DNA from: Streptomyces xantholiticus
GTDB lineage: Bacteria > Actinomycetota > Actinomycetes > Streptomycetales > Streptomycetaceae
Assembly (NCBI RefSeq): GCF_014651015.1
Contig: NZ_BMWB01000003.1
Location: 244,847-308,846 of the forward strand
Direction: 5' to 3'
DNA: 64,000 bases
The notes under the pieces are model-generated. The model did not search any database. It was not told the origin of the DNA and saw nothing but the letters and a program-made list of their open reading frames with translations. A program made the position numbers and the translations under genes. The number at the start of each line of letters is the position of its first letter. The stretch's first letter is position 1. Below, one piece after another: positions 17,007-24,526 of this stretch.

Positions 17007-18035
17007 ATGCGCGTCGGAGTACTGACCGGGGGCGGCGACTGCCCCGGCCTCAATGCGGTCATCCGCGGCCTCGTCCGCAAGGGTGTGCAGGAGTACGGCT
17101 ACGAGTTCACCGGCTACCGCGACGGCTGGCGCGGACCGCTCGAAGGCGACACCGTCCCGCTCGACATCCCGGCCGTCCGCGGCATCCTGCCCCGCGGCGG
17201 CACGATCCTCGGCTCCTCCCGCACCAATCCGCTGAACGAAGCGGACGGCATCCGCCGGATCAAGGAGAACCTCGCCAAGCACGAGGTCGACGCACTGGTC
17301 GCGATCGGCGGCGAGGACACCCTCGGCGTCGCGGCGCGGCTGTACGACGAGTACGGCGTCCCCTGCGTCGGCGTGCCCAAGACCATCGACAACGACCTGT
17401 CCGCCACCGACTACACCTTCGGTTTCGACACGGCGGTCGGCATCGCCACCGAGGCGATCGACCGGCTGCACACCACCGCCGAGTCCCATATGCGCGTCTT
17501 GGTCGTCGAGGTGATGGGGCGTCACGCCGGCTGGATCGCCCTGCACTCGGGCCTCGCGGGCGGCGCCAACGTCATCCTCATCCCCGAGCAGCGCTTCGAC
17601 GTCGACCAGGTCTGTGCCTGGGTCACCTCCCGTTTCAAGGCGAGCTACGCCCCGATCGTGGTCATCGCGGAGGGTGCGATGCCCAAGGACGGCGAGGCGG
17701 TCCTCAAGGACGGCTCGCTCGACTCGTTCGGCCATGTCCGGCTCTCGGGTGTGGGCGAGTGGCTGGCCAAGGAGATCGAGAGCCGTACGGGCAAGGAGGC
17801 CCGCACCACCGTTCTGGGCCATGTCCAGCGCGGTGGCACCCCGAGTGCCTTCGACCGCTGGCTGGCGACCCGCTTCGGGCTGCACGCCATCGACGCGGTG
17901 CGGGACGGGGACTTCGGCAAGATGGTCGCGCTGCAGGGCACCGGCATCGTGCGGGTTCCGATCGCCGAGGCGACCGCCAAGCTCAAGACCGTCGACCCCA
18001 AGCTTTACAAGGAGGTCGGCGTCTTCTTCGGCTGA
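17007..18035 (+). CDS. pfkA: 6-phosphofructokinase, group III, PPi-type donor residue
   Basis: Glycolytic phosphofructokinase (342 aa) of the mixed-substrate group III. GGGDCPGLNAVIRG forms the donor loop, PKTIDNDL holds catalytic Asp128, and MGRHAGWIAL and PEQRFD are substrate-site blocks. The donor-discriminating segment reads GGEDT (Glu103, Asp104). ATP enzymes of this group have Gly at the second acidic position, while Asp marks PPi-dependent members, so the donor may be pyrophosphate. GAAGGGAAG is 8 nt before ATG. Upstream gap 16848-17006 has direct-repeat-like ACCGTTCGG words but no assigned operator. Confidence 0.92.
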   Translation: MRVGVLTGGGDCPGLNAVIRGLVRKGVQEYGYEFTGYRDGWRGPLEGDTVPLDIPAVRGILPRGGTILGSSRTNPLNEADGIRRIKENLAKHEVDALVAIGGEDTLGVAARLYDEYGVPCVGVPKTIDNDLSATDYTFGFDTAVGIATEAIDRLHTTAESHMRVLVVEVMGRHAGWIALHSGLAGGANVILIPEQRFDVDQVCAWVTSRFKASYAPIVVIAEGAMPKDGEAVLKDGSLDSFGHVRLSGVGEWLAKEIESRTGKEARTTVLGHVQRGGTPSAFDRWLATRFGLHAIDAVRDGDFGKMVALQGTGIVRVPIAEATAKLKTVDPKLYKEVGVFFG

Positions 18036-18087
18036 GGCGACGGCCGGACGCGGCCGGTTCGACGTTCTTCCACTGACGCGACGGGCT

Positions 18088-18118
18088 GTGGGCCGTATAT
18101 TCGCGATATCCGGCCCAC
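18088..18118. promoter_or_regulatory. 31-bp palindrome upstream of hydroxyacid dehydrogenase
   Basis: Outer arms GTGGGCCG and CGGCCCAC are perfect. Inner arms ATAT and ATAT flank TCGCG, with a single mismatched pair between them. The element ends 22 nt before the GTG start of the next gene, so it overlaps the promoter or 5' leader. It could be an operator for an unidentified repressor or a hairpin terminating pfkA transcription; the AT-rich core favours an operator. Confidence 0.6.
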
Positions 18119-18140
18119 TGCTTGTAAACCGGGAGAATTC

Positions 18141-19148
18141 GTGGAAATCCTCGCCTTCGGTGTCCAGGCCGACGAGAAGCCGCTGATCGAGAAGGCCTTC
18201 GCGGGGAACCACGAGGTCCGCTGTCTGGACGTGTTCCTCAACGCGGACACCGCCGCCATCGCCGCGGGCCACGAGGTGATCTCCACCAGCGTCAACGCCC
18301 AACTGGACGCCCAGGTGCTGGAGACCCTCGCCGCCGGCGGCACGGCGATGATCGCCCAGCGCTCCACCGGCTTCAACAACATCGACCTCGAGGTGGCCGG
18401 GCGGCTCGGACTGACCGTCGCGCGGGTGTCGTACTACTCGCCGTACTCCGTCGCCGAGTTCGCCTGGACACTGGCCATGGCCGTCAACCGCCGTATCGTG
18501 CGTGCCTCGATGCGCACCCGCGACTTCGACTTCCGGCTCGACGGGCTGATGGGCCGCGACATACGAGGCCGCACCGTCGGAGTGATCGGCACCGGCAAGA
18601 TCGGTGAGGCGTTCGCCAGGATCGCCCACGGCTACGGCACGCAGCTGCTCGGCTGGGACCTCACCGCCAACCCGGCCTGCGTCGAACTGGGCATGAAGTA
18701 CGTCGACAAGGACGAACTGCTCGCCGCCGCCGATCTGGTCAGCCTGCACGTACCGCTGCTGCCCGCCACCGAGCACCTGATCGGCGCGGCCGAACTGCGG
18801 GCCATGAAGGACGACGCGATCCTGGTGAACTCCAGCAGAGGCGGCCTGATCGACAGCGACGCCCTCGTCGACGAGCTGCGCAAGGGCCGCTTCGCCGGGG
18901 TCGGGCTCGACGTGTACGAGGCCGAGGCGGGCCTGTTCTACCTCGACAGATCCATGGAAGCGGTCGACGACGACACCCTCGCCCGGCTGGTGACCTTCCC
19001 CAACGTGCTCGTCACCTCCCACCAGGCGTACTACACCGTGGACGCGGTCACCCAGATCGTGGAGACCACTGCCCGCAACATCGACGACTACCTGGCGGGC
19101 CGGCGCAGCGAGAACGTGCTCGTCCCCGCCGCACCCCCCACCCGGTAG
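18141..19148 (+). CDS. D-2-hydroxyacid dehydrogenase (D-lactate dehydrogenase type)
   Basis: NAD-dependent D-isomer-specific 2-hydroxyacid dehydrogenase (335 aa). The Rossmann motif is GVIGTGKIGEAFARI. The catalytic Arg is in VNSSRGGLID, Glu in YEAEAGLFYLD and His in TSHQAYYT. STGFNNIDL and VSYYSPYSVAEF are typical of fermentative D-LDHs (LdhA), so pyruvate is the likely substrate. GTG start has GGGAGAA 5 nt upstream. A strong palindrome lies immediately before it. Proximity to pfkA suits a carbon-overflow role. Confidence 0.9.
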   Translation: MEILAFGVQADEKPLIEKAFAGNHEVRCLDVFLNADTAAIAAGHEVISTSVNAQLDAQVLETLAAGGTAMIAQRSTGFNNIDLEVAGRLGLTVARVSYYSPYSVAEFAWTLAMAVNRRIVRASMRTRDFDFRLDGLMGRDIRGRTVGVIGTGKIGEAFARIAHGYGTQLLGWDLTANPACVELGMKYVDKDELLAAADLVSLHVPLLPATEHLIGAAELRAMKDDAILVNSSRGGLIDSDALVDELRKGRFAGVGLDVYEAEAGLFYLDRSMEAVDDDTLARLVTFPNVLVTSHQAYYTVDAVTQIVETTARNIDDYLAGRRSENVLVPAAPPTR

Positions 19149-19182
19149 GGCTTCGCCACGCGGCCGGGCACCTGGTCAAGCC

Positions 19183-21051
19183 CTACCGGCCGACCACCAC
19201 CCCCGCCAGCAGCGACGCCGTCAGCGCCGCGCCGCCCGTGGTGAGTACCGACTCGGGGTGGAACTGCACGCCCGCGAAGCCGCTGCCGCGCAGCGCGTGC
19301 ACGTCCCCGGTGGCCTCGTCCCGGCTCAGCTCGATCCGGTGCATGGCGAGCTCCGCGGCGGTGGCCTCGTCGCAGCGGGCCGTGAAGCTGTTGTAGAAGC
19401 CGACCCTCTCGGGGCGGCCGAAGAAGTCGATCCGCTCCTGCGCACCCTGGTACGGCTCGTCCTTGCGGACGATCTCCAGGCCCAGCTCCGCCGCCAGCAG
19501 CTCGTGTCCCAGGCACACGCCCAGCAAACCGTGGCGGTGTTCCTTCAGCAGATCGGACGCGAGGGCCCGCAGGAGGCGCATCTTCGGATCCGCGGTGTCG
19601 ACCGGGTCACCGGGGCCCGGCCCGAGCACCACAGGTCCTTGATGGGTGAGCACCCGCTCGCGCAGCCCCGGCTCGTCGTACCGCAGGACCGTCACCTCCA
19701 GACCGGTCGAGCGCAGCAGATGCGCCAGCATCGCGGTGAACGTGTCCTCGCCGTCGACGACCAGGGCGTGCCCCGACAACTCGGCCGTGCGCTCCTGCAT
19801 CCGCAGCCAGAACGGTGCCAGGTCGGCCCGCCGGGCATCCAGCGCGGCCCGCACCCTCGGGTCCTCCGCCAGCCGCGGGGCCGGCTCCTCGGCATGCGGC
19901 CGGCCCGCGATCACTCCCAGCGCGGCCAGCACACCGGCCGCCTTGGCGTGTGTCTCCGCGACCTCGCCGGCCGGGTCCGAGTGCCGCACCAGCGTCGCCC
20001 CGACCGGCACCCGTAGCGTTCCGGTGGCGTCGATGTCGGCGGTGCGGATCAGGATCGGCGAGTCCAGCGTCTGTGCGCCGCCCGCGTCCTGCCCGATCAG
20101 CGCCAGGGCCCCGGCGTAGTAGCCGCGCCCGCCCACCTCGTGGCGCCGGATGACCCGGCAGGCGTTCTGCACCGGCGACCCGGTGACGGTGGCCGCGAAC
20201 ATGGTCTCCTTCAGCACCTCGCGCACATCGAGGGAGGAACGCCCCCGCAACTCGTACTCCGTGTGCGCCAGATGGGACATCTCCTTGAGCCGGGGGCCGA
20301 CGACGACACCGCCCATGTCGCCGACGGTGCACATCATCTTCAGCTCCTCGTCGACCACCATGGAGAGCTCCTCGCGCTCCTTGCGGTCGTCCAGGAAACC
20401 GAGCAGCGCCTCCGCCGTCGGCCCCTCCGGCGGATAGCGGAAGGTCCCGCTGATCGGATTCATCACGACGGTGCCGCCCCTCATACGCACATGCACCTCC
20501 GGGCTCGCGCCGACCAGCGTGCGCTCGCCGGTGTGCACGACGAAGGTCCAGTACGCGCCCCGCTCGCCGGTCAGCAGCCGCCGGAACAGTGCGAGCGCGT
20601 CGGCGCGGCCGAAGCCGGGGATCTTCCCGGTGAAGGTGCGGCGGACGACGAAGTTCGCGCCCTCCCCGCGGCCGATCTCGTCCTCCACCACGCGCCGGAC
20701 GATGTCCGCGTAGTCCTCGTCGCCGACGTCGAACCGCCCGTCCTCGACCCGCACGGGACGGCGAGGGAGCGCGGACAGCACCTCGGCGAGCGGAAGGCGG
20801 TGGAACTCGTCGGCGACCAGCACCGACAGCGGCGTCCCGTCGTCGGTGACGTCGAAGCCGCGCTCCGCGATCTGCCGGAACGGGACGAGGGCGAGCGAGG
20901 GCCCCTCGCCCACCGGGATGCCGGCCAGCCGCTCCACCTCACACACCTCCCCGATCAGCACCTCGACGGTGTCGTGGTCATGGCCGGGCGTGCGCCGGCG
21001 CAGCAGGGCGAAGGGAGGGCAGTCGTCCTCGAGCAGTCTGCTGATGATCAT
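19183..21051 (-). CDS. trpE: Anthranilate synthase, TrpE-TrpG fusion
   Basis: Fused anthranilate synthase (622 aa) converting chorismate and glutamine to anthranilate, first step of Trp synthesis. The chorismate-binding domain (about 1-420) has SGTFRYPPEGPT, DRKEREELSMVVDEELKMM and VTGSPVQNACRVI. The glutamine amidotransferase domain (about 430-622) has GPGPGDP, nucleophile Cys in LGVCLGHEL and the His-Glu pair in VQFHPES. Start at ATG 21051 (MIISRLLEDDCPPF), preceded by GGAAGGAA. PhzE/ADIC synthases share this fusion, but the Trp-codon leader peptide upstream points to true Trp biosynthesis. Confidence 0.93.
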   Translation of the reverse strand: MIISRLLEDDCPPFALLRRRTPGHDHDTVEVLIGEVCEVERLAGIPVGEGPSLALVPFRQIAERGFDVTDDGTPLSVLVADEFHRLPLAEVLSALPRRPVRVEDGRFDVGDEDYADIVRRVVEDEIGRGEGANFVVRRTFTGKIPGFGRADALALFRRLLTGERGAYWTFVVHTGERTLVGASPEVHVRMRGGTVVMNPISGTFRYPPEGPTAEALLGFLDDRKEREELSMVVDEELKMMCTVGDMGGVVVGPRLKEMSHLAHTEYELRGRSSLDVREVLKETMFAATVTGSPVQNACRVIRRHEVGGRGYYAGALALIGQDAGGAQTLDSPILIRTADIDATGTLRVPVGATLVRHSDPAGEVAETHAKAAGVLAALGVIAGRPHAEEPAPRLAEDPRVRAALDARRADLAPFWLRMQERTAELSGHALVVDGEDTFTAMLAHLLRSTGLEVTVLRYDEPGLRERVLTHQGPVVLGPGPGDPVDTADPKMRLLRALASDLLKEHRHGLLGVCLGHELLAAELGLEIVRKDEPYQGAQERIDFFGRPERVGFYNSFTARCDEATAAELAMHRIELSRDEATGDVHALRGSGFAGVQFHPESVLTTGGAALTASLLAGVVVGR

Positions 21052-21110
21052 GCGGTCGGTTCCTTCCGGGTGGGAGGAACGGCCGGCCCCCGCGGACCGC
21101 GGGAAAGACT

Positions 21111-21135
21111 GAAGGCCGCCCCTCGGGCGGCCTTC
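21111..21135 (-). terminator. Attenuator terminator of trpE leader
   Basis: Perfect 11-bp stem (GAAGGCCGCCC with GGGCGGCCTTC) and a 3-nt GAG loop, followed on the minus strand by AGTCTTTCCC. It lies between the leader peptide stop and the trpE start. Its 5' arm GGCCGCC is also complementary to GGCGGCC inside the leader ORF (21173-21167), giving a competing antiterminator. Confidence 0.88.
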
Positions 21136-21160
21136 GCGATCGGATGTTGCGCGCGATGAT

Positions 21161-21217
21161 TCAGTGGGCCGCCGAATGTGCGGTCCACCACCAGCTCTGT
21201 GCCTGCTGCGCCAACAT
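21161..21217 (-). CDS. trpL: trp leader peptide with three tandem Trp codons
   Basis: An 18-codon ORF upstream of trpE translates to MLAQQAQSWWWTAHSAAH. Trp codons 9-11 are consecutive (21193-21185). Downstream leader segments form either an antiterminator (21173-21167 with the 5' arm of the 21111-21135 hairpin) or the terminator itself. Stalling at the Trp codons under Trp starvation would leave the antiterminator segment free; rapid passage to the stop would cover it. Trp-rich leaders with WWWTAH are, from memory, seen before trpE in other Streptomyces. Confidence 0.9.
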   Translation of the reverse strand: MLAQQAQSWWWTAHSAAH

Positions 21218-21346
21218 GCCGCCGACCATAACGCATCCGCGCCCACGGCGCCGCAGCGACGTCTCGGGGCGGGCGGACGTGTGCGGGACGTCTCACTTGG
21301 TGAGCGGGGGCGTGGACGTCCTCAGGGACCCCGTAATGTTGACAGC

Positions 21347-22699
21347 GTGACCGTGAACGCTAAGACCACCTCCGCTGGTGGCAACACCTGGCGAAACCTG
21401 CCCGCGGCGCAGCAGCCTGAGTACCCCGATGCCGAGGCTCTGCGCGAAGTAGTCGCGGACCTCGAGTCGTATCCGCCGCTCGTCTTCGCGGGCGAGTGCG
21501 ACCAGCTGCGCGCCCGGATGGGAGCAGTCGCCAAGGGCGAGGCGTTCCTGCTCCAGGGCGGCGACTGTGCCGAGGCCTTCGACGCCGTCTCCGCCGACCA
21601 CATCCGCAACAAGCTGAAGACGCTGCTCCAGATGGGCGCGGTCCTCACCTACGCCGCGTCCGTGCCCGTGGTGAAGGTCGGCCGGATCGCCGGCCAGTAC
21701 TCGAAGCCGCGCTCCAAGCCGACCGAGACCCGCGACGGCGTGACTCTGCCGACCTACCGCGGCGACTCCGTCAACGGCTTCGACTTCACCGAGGCGGCCC
21801 GCGTCCCGGACCCCGAGCGCCTCAAGCGGATGTACCACGCCTCCGCGTCGACGCTCAACCTGGTGCGCGCCTTCACCACCGGCGGCTACGCCGACCTGCG
21901 TCAGGTGCACGCCTGGAACCAGGACTTCGTGAAGTCGTCGCCGTCCGGTCAGCGCTACGAGCAGCTCGCGCGCGAAATCGACAACGCGCTCAACTTCATG
22001 AAGGCGTGCGGCACCGACCCGGCGGAGTTCCGCACGGTCGAGTTCTACGCCTCGCACGAGGCCCTGCTGCTGGACTACGAGTCGGCCCTGACCCGTACCG
22101 ACTCCCGCACCGGCCGGCTGTACAACACCTCGGGCCACATGGTCTGGATCGGTGAGCGCACCCGCCAGCTCGACGGCGCGCACATCGAGTTCGCATCCGA
22201 GATCCGCAACCCGATCGGCATCAAGCTGGGGCCGACGACGACGGTGGACGAGGCGCTGACCTACATCGACCGCCTCGACCCCGATCGCGAGCCCGGCCGG
22301 CTGACCTTCATCGTCCGCATGGGGGCCGACAAGGTCCGCGACAAGCTCCCCGAGCTCGTCGAGAAGGTCACGGCCTCGGGTGCGACGGTCGCCTGGGTGA
22401 CCGACCCGATGCACGGCAACACCTTCGAGGCGGCGTCCGGACACAAGACCCGCCGCTTCGACGACGTGCTCGACGAGGTCAAGGGCTTCTTCGAGGTCCA
22501 CAAGGCGCTCGGCACCCACCCGGGCGGCATCCATGTCGAGCTCACCGGTGACGACGTGACCGAGTGCGTGGGCGGTGGCGACGAGATCTTCGTCGACGAT
22601 CTGCACCAGCGCTACGAGACGGCCTGCGACCCGCGGCTGAACCGCAGCCAGTCCCTGGACCTGGCGTTCCTGGTGGCGGAGATGTACCGCGACCAGTAG
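21347..22699 (+). CDS. aroH: Class II DAHP synthase
   Basis: 3-Deoxy-D-arabino-heptulosonate-7-phosphate synthase, plant-like type II, 450 aa; it condenses PEP and erythrose-4-phosphate to open the shikimate pathway. Signature segments are LLQGGDCAEAF (metal Cys), AGQYSKPRSKP (substrate-phosphate Arg/Lys), WVTDPMHGNT (metal His) and GGIHVELTGDDVTECVGG. The GTG start gives VTVNAKTTSAGGNTW. TAATGT at 21334-21339 leaves only 7 nt before GTG and no Shine-Dalgarno is present, so a leaderless mRNA is likely. It is divergent from trpEG and supplies its chorismate. Confidence 0.95.
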   Translation: MTVNAKTTSAGGNTWRNLPAAQQPEYPDAEALREVVADLESYPPLVFAGECDQLRARMGAVAKGEAFLLQGGDCAEAFDAVSADHIRNKLKTLLQMGAVLTYAASVPVVKVGRIAGQYSKPRSKPTETRDGVTLPTYRGDSVNGFDFTEAARVPDPERLKRMYHASASTLNLVRAFTTGGYADLRQVHAWNQDFVKSSPSGQRYEQLAREIDNALNFMKACGTDPAEFRTVEFYASHEALLLDYESALTRTDSRTGRLYNTSGHMVWIGERTRQLDGAHIEFASEIRNPIGIKLGPTTTVDEALTYIDRLDPDREPGRLTFIVRMGADKVRDKLPELVEKVTASGATVAWVTDPMHGNTFEAASGHKTRRFDDVLDEVKGFFEVHKALGTHPGGIHVELTGDDVTECVGGGDEIFVDDLHQRYETACDPRLNRSQSLDLAFLVAEMYRDQ

Positions 22700-22709
22700 T
22701 GAGGGACCG

Positions 22710-22754
22710 ATGACGGTGGGGCGTGGATCGATGTGATCCACGCCCCACCGTCAT
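22710..22754 (+). terminator. 20-bp perfect hairpin terminator after DAHP synthase
   Basis: Arms ATGACGGTGGGGCGTGGATC (22710-22729) and its exact complement at 22735-22754 flank a 5-nt GATGT loop. It starts 11 nt after the stop codon. It insulates the shikimate gene from the iron-controlled bfd promoter immediately downstream. Confidence 0.9.
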
Positions 22755-22791
22755 ATGCGGGACTTTTGTCCTCCCCGTACGGCGGGTAAGG

Positions 22792-22810
22792 TTAGGTTAG
22801 CCTCACCGAT
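22792..22810 (+). promoter_or_regulatory. Iron box (DmdR1/IdeR operator) of bfd
   Basis: TTAGGTTAGCCTCACCGAT matches the actinobacterial iron-box consensus TTAGGTTAGGCTAACCTAA at 15 of 19 positions. It lies 47 nt before the GTG of the bacterioferritin-associated ferredoxin gene, where an iron-loaded DtxR-family repressor would block transcription. This predicts expression of bfd in low iron. Confidence 0.82.
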
Positions 22811-22856
22811 CAGTCGGGACGGCGACATCAATCGATCCCGTCGGGAGGTGAACCGC

Positions 22857-23111
22857 GTGTACGTCTGCTCATGCTTCGGCATCACGGAGAAGCAGGTCGA
22901 GGAACACGCGGCGGCCGGTGCCTGCACTCCCCGCCAGATTGCGTCCGTCTCCAAGGCCGGCACGGACTGCGGTTCGTGTGTGCGGCGCATCCAGGGAATT
23001 CTCGGCCGCGGTGCCTGCCCCCGCCGTGAACTGCTCGAGCAGGGCAGGGGCGCGTCCGTGCTGGCCGCGGACCCCGAGGGCACCCGTCCGGTGCTGGACG
23101 AAGCCGCGTAG
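22857..23111 (+). CDS. bfd: Bacterioferritin-associated ferredoxin
   Basis: Small [2Fe-2S] ferredoxin (84 aa) that delivers electrons to bacterioferritin to release stored iron. The Bfd-type BFD fold has four Cys: VCSCFGIT (CxC) and DCGSCVRRI (CxxC) with 31 residues between. The GTG start has GGGAGG 8 nt upstream. A longer upstream frame exists but would span the iron box, so is rejected. Controlled by the iron box at 22792-22810. It converges on bfr 33 nt away, an unlinked but functionally matched arrangement. Confidence 0.9.
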   Translation: MYVCSCFGITEKQVEEHAAAGACTPRQIASVSKAGTDCGSCVRRIQGILGRGACPRRELLEQGRGASVLAADPEGTRPVLDEAA

Positions 23112-23143
23112 CAGCCTTCCGGCCGCCTGCCCTCCGGCGTTCG

Positions 23144-23623
23144 CTAGCTCTCCGGCTGCTCGATCAGCTGGGCGATGTACAGCGCCTCACCGAGCTTGTC
23201 GACCAGGTCCAGCTGGGTGTCGAGGTAGTCGATGTGGTGTTCCTCGTCGGCGAGGATCGACTCGAAGATGTTCGCCGAGGTGATGTCCCCCTTCGCCCGC
23301 ATGACCTCGATGCCTCGCCTGAGGCGGTCGATCGCCTCGACCTCGACCTGCCGGTCGGCCTGGAACATCTCGGTGACCGTCTGGCCGACCCGCACATGGA
23401 ACAGCCGCTGGTAATTGGGCAGGCCGTCCAGGAAGAGGATCCGGTCGGTGAGCACCTCCGCGTGCTTCATCTCGTCGAAGGACTCGGCACGGGTGTACTT
23501 GGCGAGCTTCGTCCAGCCGAAGTTCTCCTGCATCTTCGCGTGCAGGAAGTACTGGTTGATCGCGGTCAACTCGGCAGTCAGCTGCTCATTGAGGAACTCG
23601 ATGACCTCGGGGTCGCCCTGCAT
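23144..23623 (-). CDS. bfr: Bacterioferritin
   Basis: Haem-containing ferritin cage subunit (159 aa) that oxidises and stores iron. Ferroxidase ligands are visible in LTAELTAINQYF (Glu18), FDEMKHAEVL (Glu51 and His54), VEAIDRL (Glu94) and ADEEHHIDYL (Glu127, His130). Met52 in the DEMKH segment is the intersubunit haem ligand. Start chosen at the ATG of MQGDPEVIEFLNEQ, with GGAG 9 nt upstream; the frame further upstream is not ferritin-like. Tail-to-tail with bfd. No iron box is obvious before it. Confidence 0.95.
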   Translation of the reverse strand: MQGDPEVIEFLNEQLTAELTAINQYFLHAKMQENFGWTKLAKYTRAESFDEMKHAEVLTDRILFLDGLPNYQRLFHVRVGQTVTEMFQADRQVEVEAIDRLRRGIEVMRAKGDITSANIFESILADEEHHIDYLDTQLDLVDKLGEALYIAQLIEQPES

Positions 23624-23777
23624 CGCAGAGGCTCCTTCCGCGCGTGTGACTGGGCAGGTTCGCGCATCCTTGCACCGTGACAACGGGGCGTCCAGTAAGT
23701 GCACGCTTAGTAGGAGTTGCCCGAATCGGGCCAGACCTGGTCATGACCACCCCTCCCGGTCTGTCACCATTGAAGGC

Positions 23778-24410
23778 ATGGGTCAGCCGGAGAGCCGGGA
23801 TTACCGCGCACAAGAGGAGTCCGAGCTTCCGCCGGGGCAGCGACTGCAGCGAGGCTGGCCTGTCACCCACTACGGGCCCGTGCCCAAGTTCAAGCCGGAC
23901 CGCTGGGAGTTCAGGGTCTTCGGCGCCACCGCCGACGGCGAGAAGCACTGCTGGAACCACGAGGAGTTCTCCGCGCTGCCCTTCTCGACCGTCGTGGCCG
24001 ATCTGCACTGCGTGACGAAGTTCAGCATGCTGGGGGCCGAATGGGGTGGGGTGTCCGCCCGTACGGTCGTGGAGCTCGCGCCGCCCTCGTCCGCCGTCAG
24101 TCATGTGATGGTCTGGGCGGAGTACGGGTTCAGCGCCAATCTGCGTCTCTCGGACTTCTTGGCGGACCGTACGATCTTCGCCACCCACAAGGACGGTGAG
24201 CTGCTCACCGCCGAGCACGGCTTTCCACTGCGTCTGGTGGTGCCGCATCTGTACGCCTGGAAGGGGCCCAAATGGGTCCGCGGCGTCGAGTACATGACGG
24301 CCGACCGCCGCGGCTTCTGGGAGGAGCGGGGCTATCACAATGTCGGTGACCCCTGGCGGGAGCAGCGCTACTCCTACCAGGAGGAGCCGGGGGACGGCCC
24401 GGAGCTCTGA
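23778..24410 (+). CDS. Molybdopterin-dependent sulfite oxidase-like oxidoreductase
   Basis: Single-domain molybdopterin protein (210 aa) of the sulfite oxidase fold, like YedY/MsrP catalytic subunits but lacking a Tat signal, so probably cytoplasmic. The Mo-ligating Cys is in VADLHCVTKFSMLGAEW. FPLRLVVPHLYAWKGPKWV is the usual cofactor-pocket block. There is no haem or dimerisation domain and no membrane partner adjacent. Substrate unknown; methionine sulfoxide or another S/N-oxide are possibilities. Start at ATG 23778 (MGQPESRDYRAQEE); upstream in-frame sequence overlaps the bfr promoter. Confidence 0.85.
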   Translation: MGQPESRDYRAQEESELPPGQRLQRGWPVTHYGPVPKFKPDRWEFRVFGATADGEKHCWNHEEFSALPFSTVVADLHCVTKFSMLGAEWGGVSARTVVELAPPSSAVSHVMVWAEYGFSANLRLSDFLADRTIFATHKDGELLTAEHGFPLRLVVPHLYAWKGPKWVRGVEYMTADRRGFWEERGYHNVGDPWREQRYSYQEEPGDGPEL

Positions 24411-24505
24411 GCCCCGGGCCGGCGGGCCCGCCCCTTGGTCCCAGTGGTGGTACAGGCCGGCACTATGGCGAGGGCCGTGGCCGTGATGCGTGTGCGCCGG
24501 TTATT

Positions 24506-24520
24506 TACCCCCCAGGGGTA
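24506..24520. promoter_or_regulatory. Orphan CsoR-like operator
   Basis: TACCCCCCAGGGGTA: TACCCC and GGGGTA separated by CCA, flanked by A/T. The C-tract/G-tract dyad is the kind of site bound by CsoR/RcnR-family metal sensors. It lies in the convergent gap between the oxidoreductase and endonuclease IV genes, where no gene start is close by. Possibly the relic of a lost copper operon. Confidence 0.45.
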
Positions 24521-24526
24521 TTACTG

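Noticed and set aside
18088..18118. Palindrome as a Rex (NADH-sensing) operator
   Set aside because: The core does not contain the TGTGAAC / GTTCACA words expected for Rex.
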